Shown: positions 1 to 10,115 of the stretch, piece after piece
Layout of the letters: each line of letters opens with the position of its first letter
How positions within the stretch are numbered: the stretch's first letter is position 1
From: Stereocaulon alpinum
Taxonomy: Eukaryota > Ascomycota > Lecanoromycetes > Lecanorales > Stereocaulaceae
Reading direction: 5' to 3'
Assembly: GCA_018257865.1 (NCBI GenBank)
Contig: JAEUBA010000113.1
Coordinates: forward strand, 1 to 64,000
Length of the DNA stretch: 64,000 nt
Made by a program: the position numbers and the translations under genes
The notes under the pieces: model-generated
Told to the model about the DNA's origin: nothing
Database searches by the model: none
What the model saw: the letters and a program-made list of their open reading frames with translations, nothing else

Positions 1-1916
1 CTCTTGCGGCTAGGAAAGGCACACTACGTGTACTATCTACTGGTTTCACAAATAATGTAATAGAACACCCTCATTAGTATATATAGATACTAGAATAGGC
101 GTATAAACCAATCAATCAATCAAAGGATTAAGGTTTAGGCTTTACTAGAGGAGTATTAGAAGTAGGTAGAGACTTACTTTAATCCTTTCTAAAAGTTAGC
201 GGGGTATTCCTTAATAAATAGCTTTATTACTATCTTCTATAAATTATACTCTACCTTACCCTTATAGTTACTAAAATAATTACGGGGATATTTAATTTTA
301 GATAGATTAATAGGAGAGCTACTAGGGGTAGGCTTAGGTAGGTAATAATCTATTAATAGCTAGAGGTTAGTAGTAAGGGATCTCTACTAACGTTAGGGAT
401 TAGGAGGCGGGAGGGTATTTACTATAAAGGCCGCCGCTACGGCGGCTTAGATAGTAGTTATTATAAAGGTAGTTTAGGCCTTAATAAAGGCTAGCGTATT
501 ACCTATATTAATAGTTAACGGAGGGGGTATCTTAATTATTTTTTCGGTAGCTCCTTTAGAGCTCAAGTCCTCTACGTCTTCTAGCTTAAAAGTTTCGATT
601 AAGGGTAGGGGGTCGTTAGGATCTAAAGGAGAGGGTATAGGTACTAGAGATTAGCTTAGAGATTAGCTCTTAGATAAAAATCCTAAACGGTTAGGAGGTA
701 CGCTTTAGCGTATACTCTTACGGGGTAGTATACGAGTAGTAGGAGGTATTAGGGTAGATAGGTAGATAGAGGGACGAAGACTAAGGTACCTAATATTTAG
801 GTAAGTAGGATTAGAATTATATTATTAGGTATAATTTAGGTTTATAGAAATTTTCTTTAACACCCGCTAGTACTAGCAATATTATAGTAGTAGGCCGTAG
901 CCTCTTTTAATTATTAATAGTTTATAGGCTAGTACCTCTTTAGCTTTAAAGTACTATCCTATAGCTTCGTCTACTAGTAACTACTCCTTATAGTCTTCGC
1001 CTCTAGCGGGTTATTTAGTTTCTTCTACTACCTTAGTAGGGTTAAATACTAAAGGGGTTTATATTATTTATTTAACCTCGCTGATATACTTACGAGGGTA
1101 AGGGTAAGTTATAAGATTTATTCTAATATTAGGGGCCGGCCTAGAGCGAGTTAATAGGGGTGTTATTAGACTAGGAGAATAAATCTAAGGAAGGAAAGCT
1201 ATATATATAGAGCGCGTATATAATATATTAGGGCGCGGCTCTATAGGCGCTAAGGCCAAAGGGGTCTAGCGTTCGGTTTAGGCGGAATCTAGGCCAAACC
1301 TAGGCTAAGTTGTATAAATACTAGCAAGTAACGAAAGGCTAGCCCGTAATATAAGCTCTCTTAACTCGCTTCCTATAGATAGGTCTTAGTAAGGATTATC
1401 CTTACTAAAGTATTCTTTACTATTTACTATAGCTACTTACTATTTAGGTATTTATAGAAACTATCCTAATCCGTCCTTTTTATTAAGGTATATTCGGTAC
1501 GAATTATTATAGTAGGCCGTTTAGGATAGGGTATTATAATAGTTAATATAATTACCCTAGATACTAGGCGCTTACTCCTATTTATTATAGTTAGGGTTTA
1601 TATCCCCTATTATTACTACCTATTCTTTTCGTAAGTACTTATTCTAATAGTATCCTATCTTATAGTAACTATAATACTTTATACTAGATAAGTCCTTCTT
1701 TTACTTCTTCCCTTAATAAGGTTTCTTAGAGAATTTCGCTTTTATAGCCGAAATATTTTCTCTTCTCCTAAACCTAGTAACTAGGGTTAAAGCCTTCCGT
1801 TCTATCCTTCTTTTATATAACCTATTATTAATAGAGTAGACTTTTATAATTACTATATAGGCTCTTTACTAAGAGTTAATCTCGTTATAATATAAGTTTA
1901 ATATAGATATTTAACC
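1..1916. repeat. AT-rich RIP-saturated repeat DNA, no gene
   Basis: The stretch is dominated by TA-rich text with almost no CpA or TpG, while CpG and CpT remain. That is the mark of repeat-induced point mutation acting on CpA. No open frame of useful length survives on either strand. A short tetranucleotide run (AATC-type) lies near 108-121. GC-richer islands near 1140-1320 could be remains of a terminal repeat or promoter, but no ends or target duplications were found. The original element type is not recognisable by eye. Confidence 0.75.
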
Positions 1917-2119
1917 GATTTAAGTACTAGCCGGAAAGGTATAGGATATCCTATAGGATATCCTACTGGGATAGTATAGTATACTAGTATAGTATAGGTT
2001 TAGGGTACCCCAAATCCTATACCTCCCTATAGGTATAGGACGGGATCGGTATAGTATCGCCAAGAGGTATAGGATATTAGTGGGATATCCTAGTAGTATA
2101 GGATATCCTAGTAGCGGAT

Positions 2120-2191
2120 TAGATAATAGAGATATCCTAGTAGATAATAGAGATATTCTAGTAGATAATAGAGATATTCTAGTAGATAATA
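2120..2191. repeat. 21-bp tandem array inside foldback element
   Basis: A unit of about 21 bp (TAGATAATAGAGATATTCTAG type) is repeated about three to four times. On the minus strand it happens to stay open and reads as a repeated seven-residue peptide. That is a by-product of the repeat length being a multiple of three and is not evidence of a gene. Confidence 0.75.
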
Positions 2192-2330
2192 GCAATTCTA
2201 GTTATTATTCTAGTTATTATATCTCTATATAATATTAGAAAATCTATTATAGAATTAGAATAATAGCTAGTAGTATCTATAGTAGGGGGCTATCTAGTTA
2301 TAGTTATAATAATAATAATAGGTTAGTTAG

Positions 2331-2458
2331 TATTTAATAGATTACTTAGTACTTAATAGGTTACTTAGTACTTAATAGGCTACTTAGTATAAGTTAAAGA
2401 TTATAAAGTAAAGATTGTAAAGTAAAGATTATAAAGTAAAGATTACAAAGTAAAGATT
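2331..2458. repeat. Two short tandem arrays (about 20 bp and 14 bp)
   Basis: Three copies of an about 20-bp unit (TTACTTAGTACTTAATAGG type) run from 2331 to about 2390. Four to five copies of a 14-bp unit (AAAGATTATAAAGT type) follow to 2458. Both lie in the centre of the foldback element. Confidence 0.7.
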
Positions 2459-3000
2459 AGTAGTTAACGGGCTTCTTAGATAGTTAGCTATTCTTAGCTA
2501 AAGATTACACTCTAAGTATTACAAACTAAAGATTATAAAGTAGGTAGCCCTTTCTAGCTAATTATTATTCTAGCTATTATTCTGGCTATTATAAATATAG
2601 ATAATAATTATATTTTTAAATTGTTTAAAATAATTTTGATAGCTAGAATAATAGCTAGAATTACTATTATATACTAATATCTAATTTACTACTAGGATAT
2701 CCTATACTACTGGGATATCCTACTAATATCCTATACCTCTTAGCAATCCCATACCAACCCGTACTATACTAGTAATAGTATAGGATTGGAGCCCTTCATA
2801 CTATACTATCCTATAGGATAGCAGAAAGTCTAATATCCTATACTATCCTATACCTTTCCGGGTACTAGATTTAAGTATATACTAGTTCTAAAACGCTATT
2901 AATACTAGAATATAACGGTTCTAAAACTGCAAGAACTATTAATAATTTCAAAACTATTAGACAGCGGTTACGTAACCCTAACTACAACCCTAACTATAAA

Positions 3001-3370
3001 GCAATATCTAGTAACTCTAGTAACTCTAGTAACTCCAGTAACTCCAGTAACTCCAGTAACTCCAGTAACTCCAGTAACTCCAGTAACTCCAGCAACTCTA
3101 GCAATATCAGTAATACTAGTAACTCCAGTAATATTAGTAATATCAGTAACACCTGCAATATCCAGTAATATTAGTAACACCTGTAATATCCAGCAGCACT
3201 AGCAATACCTATAATATCTAGTAATATCAGCAATACCTATAATATCTAGTAACACTAGTAATATTAGCAATACCTATAACACCTATAATATTAGTAATAT
3301 CTAGCAATATTAGTAATATCTAGTAGCACTAGTAATATTAGTAATATCTAGTAATATTAGTAATACCTAG
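3001..3370. repeat. 9-bp minisatellite, about 40 units
   Basis: The unit is GTAACTCCA, nearly perfect from about 3008 to 3100, then grading into GTAATATTA and GTAATATCA to 3370. Most differences between the pure and degraded units are C-to-T transitions, as expected if RIP attacked one side of the array. The minus-strand reading of the array as Val-Thr-Gly repeats is a low-complexity artefact. A degenerate 12-bp array (ACTATCTACTA type) follows at about 3391-3440. Confidence 0.85.
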
Positions 3371-3559
3371 ATAGTTTATTAATTATTAATTAACTATCTA
3401 CTAACTATCTACCAACTATCTACTAACCGTCTACTAACCGTTTTGGTTAGGATATCTGTAACGGTTATTGGTTTTAGTAAGGGATATTCTAACGTTGTTA
3501 TAACTAAATACCAACCAAATACTAACCAAATACTAACCAAATAAAGACTATTATCTAAC

Positions 3560-4180
3560 TAGTAGTCAACCGTTTAATTATAGTATTAGAATTTTATAGG
3601 TGGATATAATAGTAGTTACTAAAAGCTCCTAATATTCTTAGAATAGGTAAGCTTATCCTTAATCTTATCCTTTAGTCCCTTTTAATACTCAGCTGCTTAA
3701 GCGTCCTTAGACTACTTAAGCTAATAGGTAATACCCCTAAAATATACTATATACTCTATTACTAGTCCCTTCTATTAGAGGTTTATAAGCTTATACTCTA
3801 ACCTTCTCTCTTTAGTACTATCCCTAAAGTAAAACCTAAGTAGATTCCTAATATATATCTTATTAGTAATAATTTTTAAGGACTCGTCCTCTATTATATC
3901 TAAATCTTAGATTATAAAGTATTCTTTTAACTAAGGTTAAAGCGCAGCTGCTATATCGCCTTTAAGGTATAATAAGTAGAAAACATTTCTAGCTTTTACT
4001 ATTATAAAGGTTAAAGTATAGAATACTATATATAAGTCGACCTATTTTAGAAATGTATCTAAGCCTCCTTTCTTACCGGAGAACTTAGTAGGATTAGGTA
4101 ACTTTATTCCTCCCTCTCTAATAGTAATTCCCTCCTTAGGAATAGGTATAAAGCTTCTACCTTAAAAGCTACCTATTTCT
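3560..4180 (-). mobile_element. RIP-degraded Ty3/gypsy retrotransposon gag relic
   Basis: The reverse strand between about 3900 and 3600 translates, through several stop codons, as a retrotransposon gag domain. Recognisable short stretches are NLLRFYF, EYKLINL, VIEYIVYFRGITY, SKDA and KGLKDKIKDKL, in the order seen in fungal gypsy gag proteins (spacer, Y..F...Y..W..DA, then the GLK..I.D.L helix). The stops fall at TAA and TAG codons that CpA-to-TpA change would create from CAA and CAG. No protease, reverse transcriptase or LTRs could be assigned around it. It is a dead fragment. Confidence 0.6.
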
Positions 4181-6246
4181 CTATCCTTTAGGATATATTA
4201 CCTCTCTCCTTTAGTAGAACCGGAAGTACTTATACTATATAGTCTAAAGTATAGTATTTAAAGTATAACGGGGGGGTTTAACTCCTACGGGTAAATTATA
4301 TAGTATATTAAGTACTAAAAAGGTAATAGAGATAGATAGTTATTAAAGTATCTTTAGCTAAGACTCCTCTCTATTATATAAGTTAAATACGAAGAGATTA
4401 GAAATATTCTACTAAAGGGAAACCCTTCCTTATATATTTACTTTATTTATACTAAGTCCTAGTATAATATAACTAATCCTACCCTAGAGCTTTTATATTA
4501 TATCTATAATATTCTTAATACGCTCTAAATTACCTATATTACTTTAGTCCTCCCTAAAGTATCCTTTACCTAATACCCTAGTTACGTGCCTTGCCTATAA
4601 CCCTGCGGGGTTACCCGTAATATATAGGATATAAAGTTACCTACTTAGAAAGGAGTAGTATAGGAGGAGCTTAGGAGCTACTTACCTATAAGTCTTAACT
4701 CTTAGGGACTAAGAGTTTAGATAGGGGGATAATTATAAGGGCTAGTTAGAAGGGGTACGTTATCTATTATATATTATATATTAATATAGCGCCTAAGCGG
4801 TACCCCCCTAGTACGGTAGTATTACACTACCCCTTTTACTAAAAGTATATAGAGGGAGGATTCTTAAGGAGGGGATCCTCAGCGATTAGTCTTAGTACTA
4901 AAGTATATAGAGACCTTCCGCGTACCCTACGTCTAAGCTGCTCGATAGCTACGTCGCTGCGTATTACTCTTACATCCAACTCATATTTCCTTTCCACTTC
5001 TCTTGTCTCGAAGAGTACGGGCGAGAGGCCGTGGAATCGTCGCCCAATCAAATTGAGCACGGTCCATCTAGTCTGCGGCAGAAGCAAGATGTTTGCTTTG
5101 TATATGGTATGCAGATACAGCCCCTAGGTATAAGTGAGACGAAGGGGGCTCATTAGAGAGAACGCGAAGGGATACCAATATCTAGCACCATTACATTCAT
5201 TAAGGTCTTCATAAGGACGAAATGTAGGTACAGATCATACCTTCAAAGTCCCTGTCGAATGTAGATTGAGAACGATGTATGCGGTCCTTGAAACGTGGAC
5301 CATTCTGCAGCGATAAACCTAGAGGCCTATATCGCTCAGCTTATCCAAATTTTTTGCGCCTTGGATCCGCCTCTGTTGTAGCAAAGTTCCCTCAACATGT
5401 GTCAAAACGAATATATTGCAAATTTTGCATACTGTTTTCCAGCTCTTATGTGAACCAAACAATGAAAAATATCGAGATCCTATCCTCTAAAATCGGTTCT
5501 AAATTAAGTTGAAGTTGGCCGATATTGCTGTTCCCTGCCAAGCAATCAGATGAGGTGTTCGCTCAGCTCTGCATGGGCAAGCATGGGATAGCCCAAGGTA
5601 TCAAGGAACTGGGAACGCATCGATGTGATCTCAAAGTCATTGGCGCAGAAATATTTCAAACACCCACTTATCGTATGGCAGAGCCATGACCTAGGAGAAA
5701 TCTGTAAGCATCTCTTACTTTGAGAACACCGTAAAGCGGAACGTCCTTTCACTATCTATAACGCCGATGGTCTAGCTTTCAATACTACCAGAGAACATAG
5801 CGTGGGTGGAATAGATGTCAGCTGTACATGGAGTTAACCCTCGGGAGTCTAGCGCCACCCTACTCTCACTTCTAGGGCTACAATACCGGGGAGCAACTCC
5901 TTGACTACTACTAGAGAGTAATTCACCAACCTATTGAATTCCAATCACGAAGAACGGAAAATACTCATGGCTCAGATCTTCATCATTATGGTTGGATTGG
6001 TCCCTACGGGCAGTACTTAGGTAGAGATAAACTTTAGTAGAGACGGACAAGTTGTTGTATTACTACCAGTAGGCGCATCTGCAGCCATTCACTACTCAGA
6101 ACAACAGTACAATGCCTTAGAGAAAGTTGTGGGAAGAGTCGCACCCTATCACGCAAATTCCAACTCTTTGAATGCCATTCAAGCTTTAAGGACGTAGTAT
6201 CTCTCCATGGACCTCAGACATCCCCTTATTAGATCGTTTGCATCTC
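4181..6246. other. RIP block edge and gene-poor DNA
   Basis: AT-rich RIP-type DNA continues to about 4950, then composition changes to balanced sequence with normal CA and TG content. Between 4950 and 6246 there are only short open frames and no family was recognised. One small minus-strand frame (5546-5752) is not repetitive but matches nothing known to me and lacks a clear gene structure. A minus-strand frame at 4839-5087 spans the composition boundary and starts at a TTG codon. Confidence 0.55.
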
Positions 6247-7625
6247 TCAATATCCATAGGTCGACTCTCCTAGGCTTCCGGACTGGTAATCTTCATTGTG
6301 ATGCTTGACATCTACCTCCAAAGTCTTCCGGATCCGATTGGGTGGCAGAATACGCTCTGCACTCTCCGGTCCAACGAGATCAATCGTATCCGTTGGGTAT
6401 TGCTCTCTCGGGGCTCTTTTCTGGTGGCTATTCGAGTCTTTAGGCACAGAATCCAGCTTGTAGCTACTTCGTCTTTGCCCGCCAGAGCGTCCCTGGCTGG
6501 TAGCTGAACGACCAATCATGACCAGAAATACGGGTCGAAGTGTAGGGAGGTCTGCTGCAATAATGATAAAGCTAGACTCTATACTAAAAAGGTGTCAGGG
6601 AACGTTGCAGTGATGCCATTCCGCGAAAGGAATACGCACGAGGTCCAAATGAGTAGATCAACAGTGGAGTCTGGAGTTCGTCAGAGGATTTTCATTGACC
6701 TCGTAATTTATGTAAGACCCACATGTGTAATCTGAATGATTGTAAAGGCCTTGAAGTCTGGTACATTTGTAAATGGCGAGTATAGCCGCGCTGGTTCACT
6801 CATAAGCTTTGCAGGACAACCACTCAGCTAGAGCGTACTAACATAAGTCCAAGACTGAGGACTGCACTCAGGCCGATCTTCTTCTTTGTACTGATGCTCA
6901 GCTTGTACAGGACAGTGCAAGGATATGCCGCAAGGTAGATGTCCGTGGTTGCCGAGAAAGCTGCCTTTGTCAACATTTTTCTGGATGAGACGGGCAAGAC
7001 GAGAGATTTACCACCAACAAATGTGAAGAAGTTGATGGCGACCGAGGGATGCCAACAATTTCCTTTGACATTTGGGTTCCACAAGGTCTGCGGTGGGTTA
7101 CACTGTTGCCAGAGAAAAACTGCGCATAGAATAGATCCGATAATGCAGCTGATAGTGAGAAAGTACAAGAAATACCTCTGTGCTTTGCTGGGGTTCAGAA
7201 GTCTCATCAACAAGAATGCGACTCCTAATTTTGGGACCGAGAAGGCCATAATTCCCGGGATGAAAGCGATCGTATTCCATCTCACGGCGTCTGATGTCTT
7301 TTGCGGCCCTAAAAAGTATTCATGTCTCCCATTCCCGGCATTGACAGCGACAACAATGAGGATGGTGTAGCTGAGGTTGAAAACCTAGGTGGCGTGGAGA
7401 TCAGCATGCCTGGCATACTGGCAGAGTAGTTGGAATATCTACCATAGCAAGTGTGATCCAGAAATCATCCCACCCTGGATTACGCGTTAACCTGAAACGT
7501 GTTAGAAGTCGAAGGAATACTGTGATCATCGCAATCGAAGTGAAGACCCAAGTTACAATCTCGACGATGGGGCCTTTGTTTTGGTCCCTCTCCGGCGGGA
7601 CAGGCAGAGTCCGTACTTGGGACAT
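6247..7625 (-). CDS. SAT4/Pth11-type rhodopsin-domain integral membrane protein
   Basis: This is a fungal rhodopsin-like (SAT4 family) seven-helix membrane protein; Pth11-like members are thought to sense surface or nutrient cues. The ATG is at 7625. Exon 1 (to about 7443) holds the first helix and the signature R.L.RF.L....GWDDFWI. An intron (about 7442-7386) joins to VFNLSYTILIVV and the next helices (SVPKLGVAFLLMRLL, YFLYFLTISCIIG, CNPPQ.LW). Then, after another intron, FSATTDIYLAAYP corresponds to the family's ..TD..LA.YP helix. Further short exons supply AIYKCTRLQGL, DLLIWTSC and SSFIIIAADLPTLRP, followed by a charged tail with a basic/acidic mix ending at 6247. About five introns are needed. 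The reading frame can be joined throughout without a stop, so it looks intact. The substrate or ligand is unknown. Confidence 0.75.
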
Positions 7626-8456
7626 GATACAGACAACTCGGACGGGAAAGGTGGATCAGACAGCTATCAAGATGGATGGTTGCAGACAGATGCTGAACAA
7701 AGAGCAAGCTTTCGCTTTCTGGGAAAGAACAATTCTTTAAGGAGGCCTCACTACTGCTACGTTGGAAGCTAGTACAGCACTGTGCCACGGAGTATTCCGT
7801 CGTGACCAGGTATGAGCTTCTCTCGGCCTTCTCGTTCTAGTCATCCCTGACGTAGTATAGCGGATGAGACAGAGCTCTTGCCTAAATGTCGTTATCAGAA
7901 TGCCGAGGATGCAATTTGAACAGCGGCACGGCAAGTGTATGTGTGAAAATGAGTGTCGTCAGCTTCATCAAACTGTTTTATGCACTCAAGCCAGGCCTTC
8001 GACAAGGATCCGGTTGGCGCACTGCGCACTACTTAGTGGGTCAGGCCACCACCGGGTATAATGCCACCGGGTATAATGGAGCCAACCAAGTCGCCCCGAT
8101 AAGTGGCCACAATGAAGAAGGACATGGAGCGTTCTCTACCAGTCTAGGATCAGGCGCACTATCACACATCACATTATGCAGGTTGCCGCTGTGGAATATG
8201 ATGATGCCACTAGATCGACACTAGAACATTCCGAAACCTAGAAGCCAGTTCAGCTAGGTCCTGCCAGATGCCCGTCTAGTCCTTCTCCGTTACAGATGGA
8301 AGCACGGAGACATCTGTCGCTCAAGCAGCCAACCATATTCAGGGCCCATACTAGACGCTAGCCTGCTCCTCTGATTCTAACTGTACTGTCCCACATTTAT
8401 TCAGTTGTCGTCCTAGCGCAATAGTTCAGCCAAAGCAAGGATTCAACGGTTAGAAG
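7626..8456. other. Intergenic, no gene recognised
   Basis: This normal-composition stretch lies between the rhodopsin-domain gene and the Fot1-like transposon. Several overlapping short frames exist on both strands, but none shows a family motif or plausible splice joining. A short direct repeat (CACCGGGTATAATG, twice) sits near 8050-8078. Confidence 0.5.
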
Positions 8457-8510
8457 GATTCACCCCCCAACCGATCAACCTGCCCAACCGATCAGCCCTG
8501 TAGGGCTGAA
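8457..8510 (+). repeat. Left terminal inverted repeat of Fot1-like element
   Basis: The sequence from GGATTCAC to GTAGGGCTG is the inverted partner of 11498-11551. It retains CA and TG dinucleotides, unlike the element body a few tens of bases further in. It contains an internal near-duplicate of CCAACCGATCA, perhaps paired transposase-binding sites. Confidence 0.85.
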
Positions 8511-8609
8511 TTTTGAAAACTTCTTTCATCTTTGCAGGAATCGACGTTTTAATCCCTTACTATAATAATAATACGTCTAAATATATCGCTGACTAACCCT
8601 ATTACCTCT

Positions 8610-8800
8610 TTCCTACCTACTACTAACTCTACTATCGCCTCTATACCTACTACTAAGCCTACTGCCTCTATAGCCGCCGCTAAGCCTACTTCTACCTCTA
8701 TACCTACTACTAAGCCTACTTCCGCCTCTATACCTACTACTAAGCCTACTATCGCCTCCTTACCTACTACTAAGCCTATTATCGCCTCCCTTTCTATTAC
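8610..8800. repeat. Degenerate ~39-bp tandem repeat in 5' part of transposon
   Basis: The unit contains TACCTACTACTAAGCCTACT and repeats about four to five times with substitutions. It lies upstream of the recognisable transposase, perhaps in a low-complexity N-terminal coding part before RIP. Confidence 0.65.
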
Positions 8801-9625
8801 CGACCCTTCCCTAGCTACCTCGAATATTAAGTAGGCTATCTAAGTACCTTACTAAGAACCTATAGATCTTACTTATAAAGCCTAGAAAGACGTAAATAGA
8901 ACTCTATTAATTAGAAAGGCTAGATAGAATTATAGGGTAGCCTACTCTATACTTAATAGATATATTAAGGGCGTAATATTAGTAGTAGCCTAATAGGAAG
9001 ATTAGTAATATCTTTTTCCTAAAGAAAAGACTATCTTAGTTAAATAGATTATACGTCTATAAGCTTAGGGCTAGCTAATATATATTAAGTAAGTATAATT
9101 TATAGTAGAAGATTTACTTAGAGTAAAAGGGGATATATAGCCGCTTAGTAAGAATTAGGTATAGAAGTTCCTTAGTTAATATAAAGAAATAAAGACTAAA
9201 TATATACTACTACTTAATAAGGAACGTACTTTAGCTTAGAATCCCTAAGTTTTCTTAGATTAGTTTAAGCTTTACTATAGTATTAAGGCGTAATATACTA
9301 TAAGAGAGAGAGATATCTATAATATAGATAAGAAAGGCTTTCTATAAGGTATTATTACTAAGCTAAAAGTCTTACTATCTAAATACGAGGCTAACTAATA
9401 TATAACTTAATATAGTAATTAGAAATAGACGTCTCTTATTAAATATATCTCTCTTACTAGTAGAGTTCTTCGCCTATTTATTATTTTTAAAGTAAAATAA
9501 TAATAATTATCTTAGTCCGACGCCTACCCTAAAGCCTACTTTACCTATAGCGATAACGGCTAGATTAATAATAAGATAGGACTCTACTATTTCGAGGAAT
9601 ACTTTAATCCTAAGACGATTATTAG

Positions 9626-9757
9626 TGTAAGAGTAGGAACTCCGGGCCAGAACCCTACCCCTAGGCTATATAGAAGAGGCAAAAGTCAAGGATATCGGGT
9701 CCGATACCTAGTAGGCCCCTATTAGGGCCCTTATAGCGTATCTACCTCTTATAACTA
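9626..9757 (-). repeat. LTR of nested element (left copy)
   Basis: This 132-bp copy keeps TG at its outer end and more CA/TG dinucleotides than the right copy. It shares a near-palindromic ATCGGGTCCGAT with the tRNA-like region. Confidence 0.75.
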
Positions 9758-10037
9758 TCCCCCCCCTTAGGGACTCGTCCCTAAGGCCTAGTATAAGTTG
9801 AACTTCCCCCGATTAACACCGCTTAGCGAGAGTTATCGGGTCGTAAGGCCCTACTAGGTACCTTACTAAGGCCTAGCTAAGGCCCCCGTAGGGCGCCCTC
9901 TAAGCTCTCCGGCCAATACGCCCGTAGCGCGGTATATAGCCTAACTAGCTACTTCGCGTATAGTATTTACGCGGTTTAGGCCCTAGTAGGGTACCTCTAA
10001 GCTAGCCAATCAGCGCGGTTACTTGCGCGATATTTAG

Positions 10038-10110
10038 TGCCCCTCTAGGAGTCGAACCCCCGACCTTGCACGCCAAGGCGGGTATTAACTAATAGAGTAT
10101 CGGACCCGAT
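10038..10110 (-). other. tRNA-like sequence inside the nested LTR element
   Basis: On the minus strand this ~73-nt stretch has a perfect B-box core (GGTTCGACTCC) and, about 40 nt upstream, a D-arm-like block (TCTATTAGTTAATACC) resembling a tRNA A-box after C-to-T changes. The total length equals that of a tRNA. Between them, GCCTTGGCGTGCAAGG can form an anticodon-like hairpin. The acceptor stem does not pair well, so it is not annotated as a functional tRNA. Possible readings are a tRNA-derived (SINE-type) head, a captured tRNA with RNA polymerase III promoter, or a primer-related sequence. Confidence 0.55.
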
Positions 10111-10115
10111 ATAAT

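Larger units (their letters stand above)
1917..2875. mobile_element. hAT-like foldback/MITE element with 8-bp target duplication
   Basis: The octamer GATTTAAG occurs at 1917-1924 and again at 2868-2875. Between the copies lie long inverted ends. The left end starts TACTAGCCGGAAAGGTATAG at 1925. The right end, read from 2867 on the other strand, starts TAGTACCCGGAAAGGTATAG. Similarity continues for roughly 200 bp on each side, including an AAGAGGTATAGGATATTAG block at about 2073-2091 and its complement at about 2724-2742. An 8-bp duplication and TAG-type ends are typical of the hAT superfamily. The ~940-bp body has no coding capacity and holds internal tandem arrays, so it looks like a non-autonomous foldback or MITE-type element. 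The superfamily assignment is inferred from duplication length and termini only. Confidence 0.7.

Noticed and set aside
1920..2195. Open frame with repeated STRISLL peptide
   Set aside because: It is the translation of a 21-bp tandem array inside the foldback element and has no gene features.
2968..3180. Open frame with Val-Thr-Gly repeats
   Set aside because: It is the 9-bp minisatellite read in frame; any repeat with a unit divisible by three stays open.
4839..5087. Possible CYTH-type (EVERKY) protein fragment on the minus strand
   Set aside because: The EVERKY string recalls the ExExK motif, but the frame starts at TTG, crosses the RIP boundary and has no supporting downstream motifs.
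7453..8224. Plus-strand frames opposite and beside the rhodopsin-domain gene
   Set aside because: Those up to about 7740 overlap or flank the minus-strand gene and show no motif; the rest are short and unsupported.
10038..10110. Functional tRNA gene
   Set aside because: The B-box is perfect, but the acceptor stem does not pair and the anticodon loop lacks the usual U33, so it is reported only as tRNA-like.
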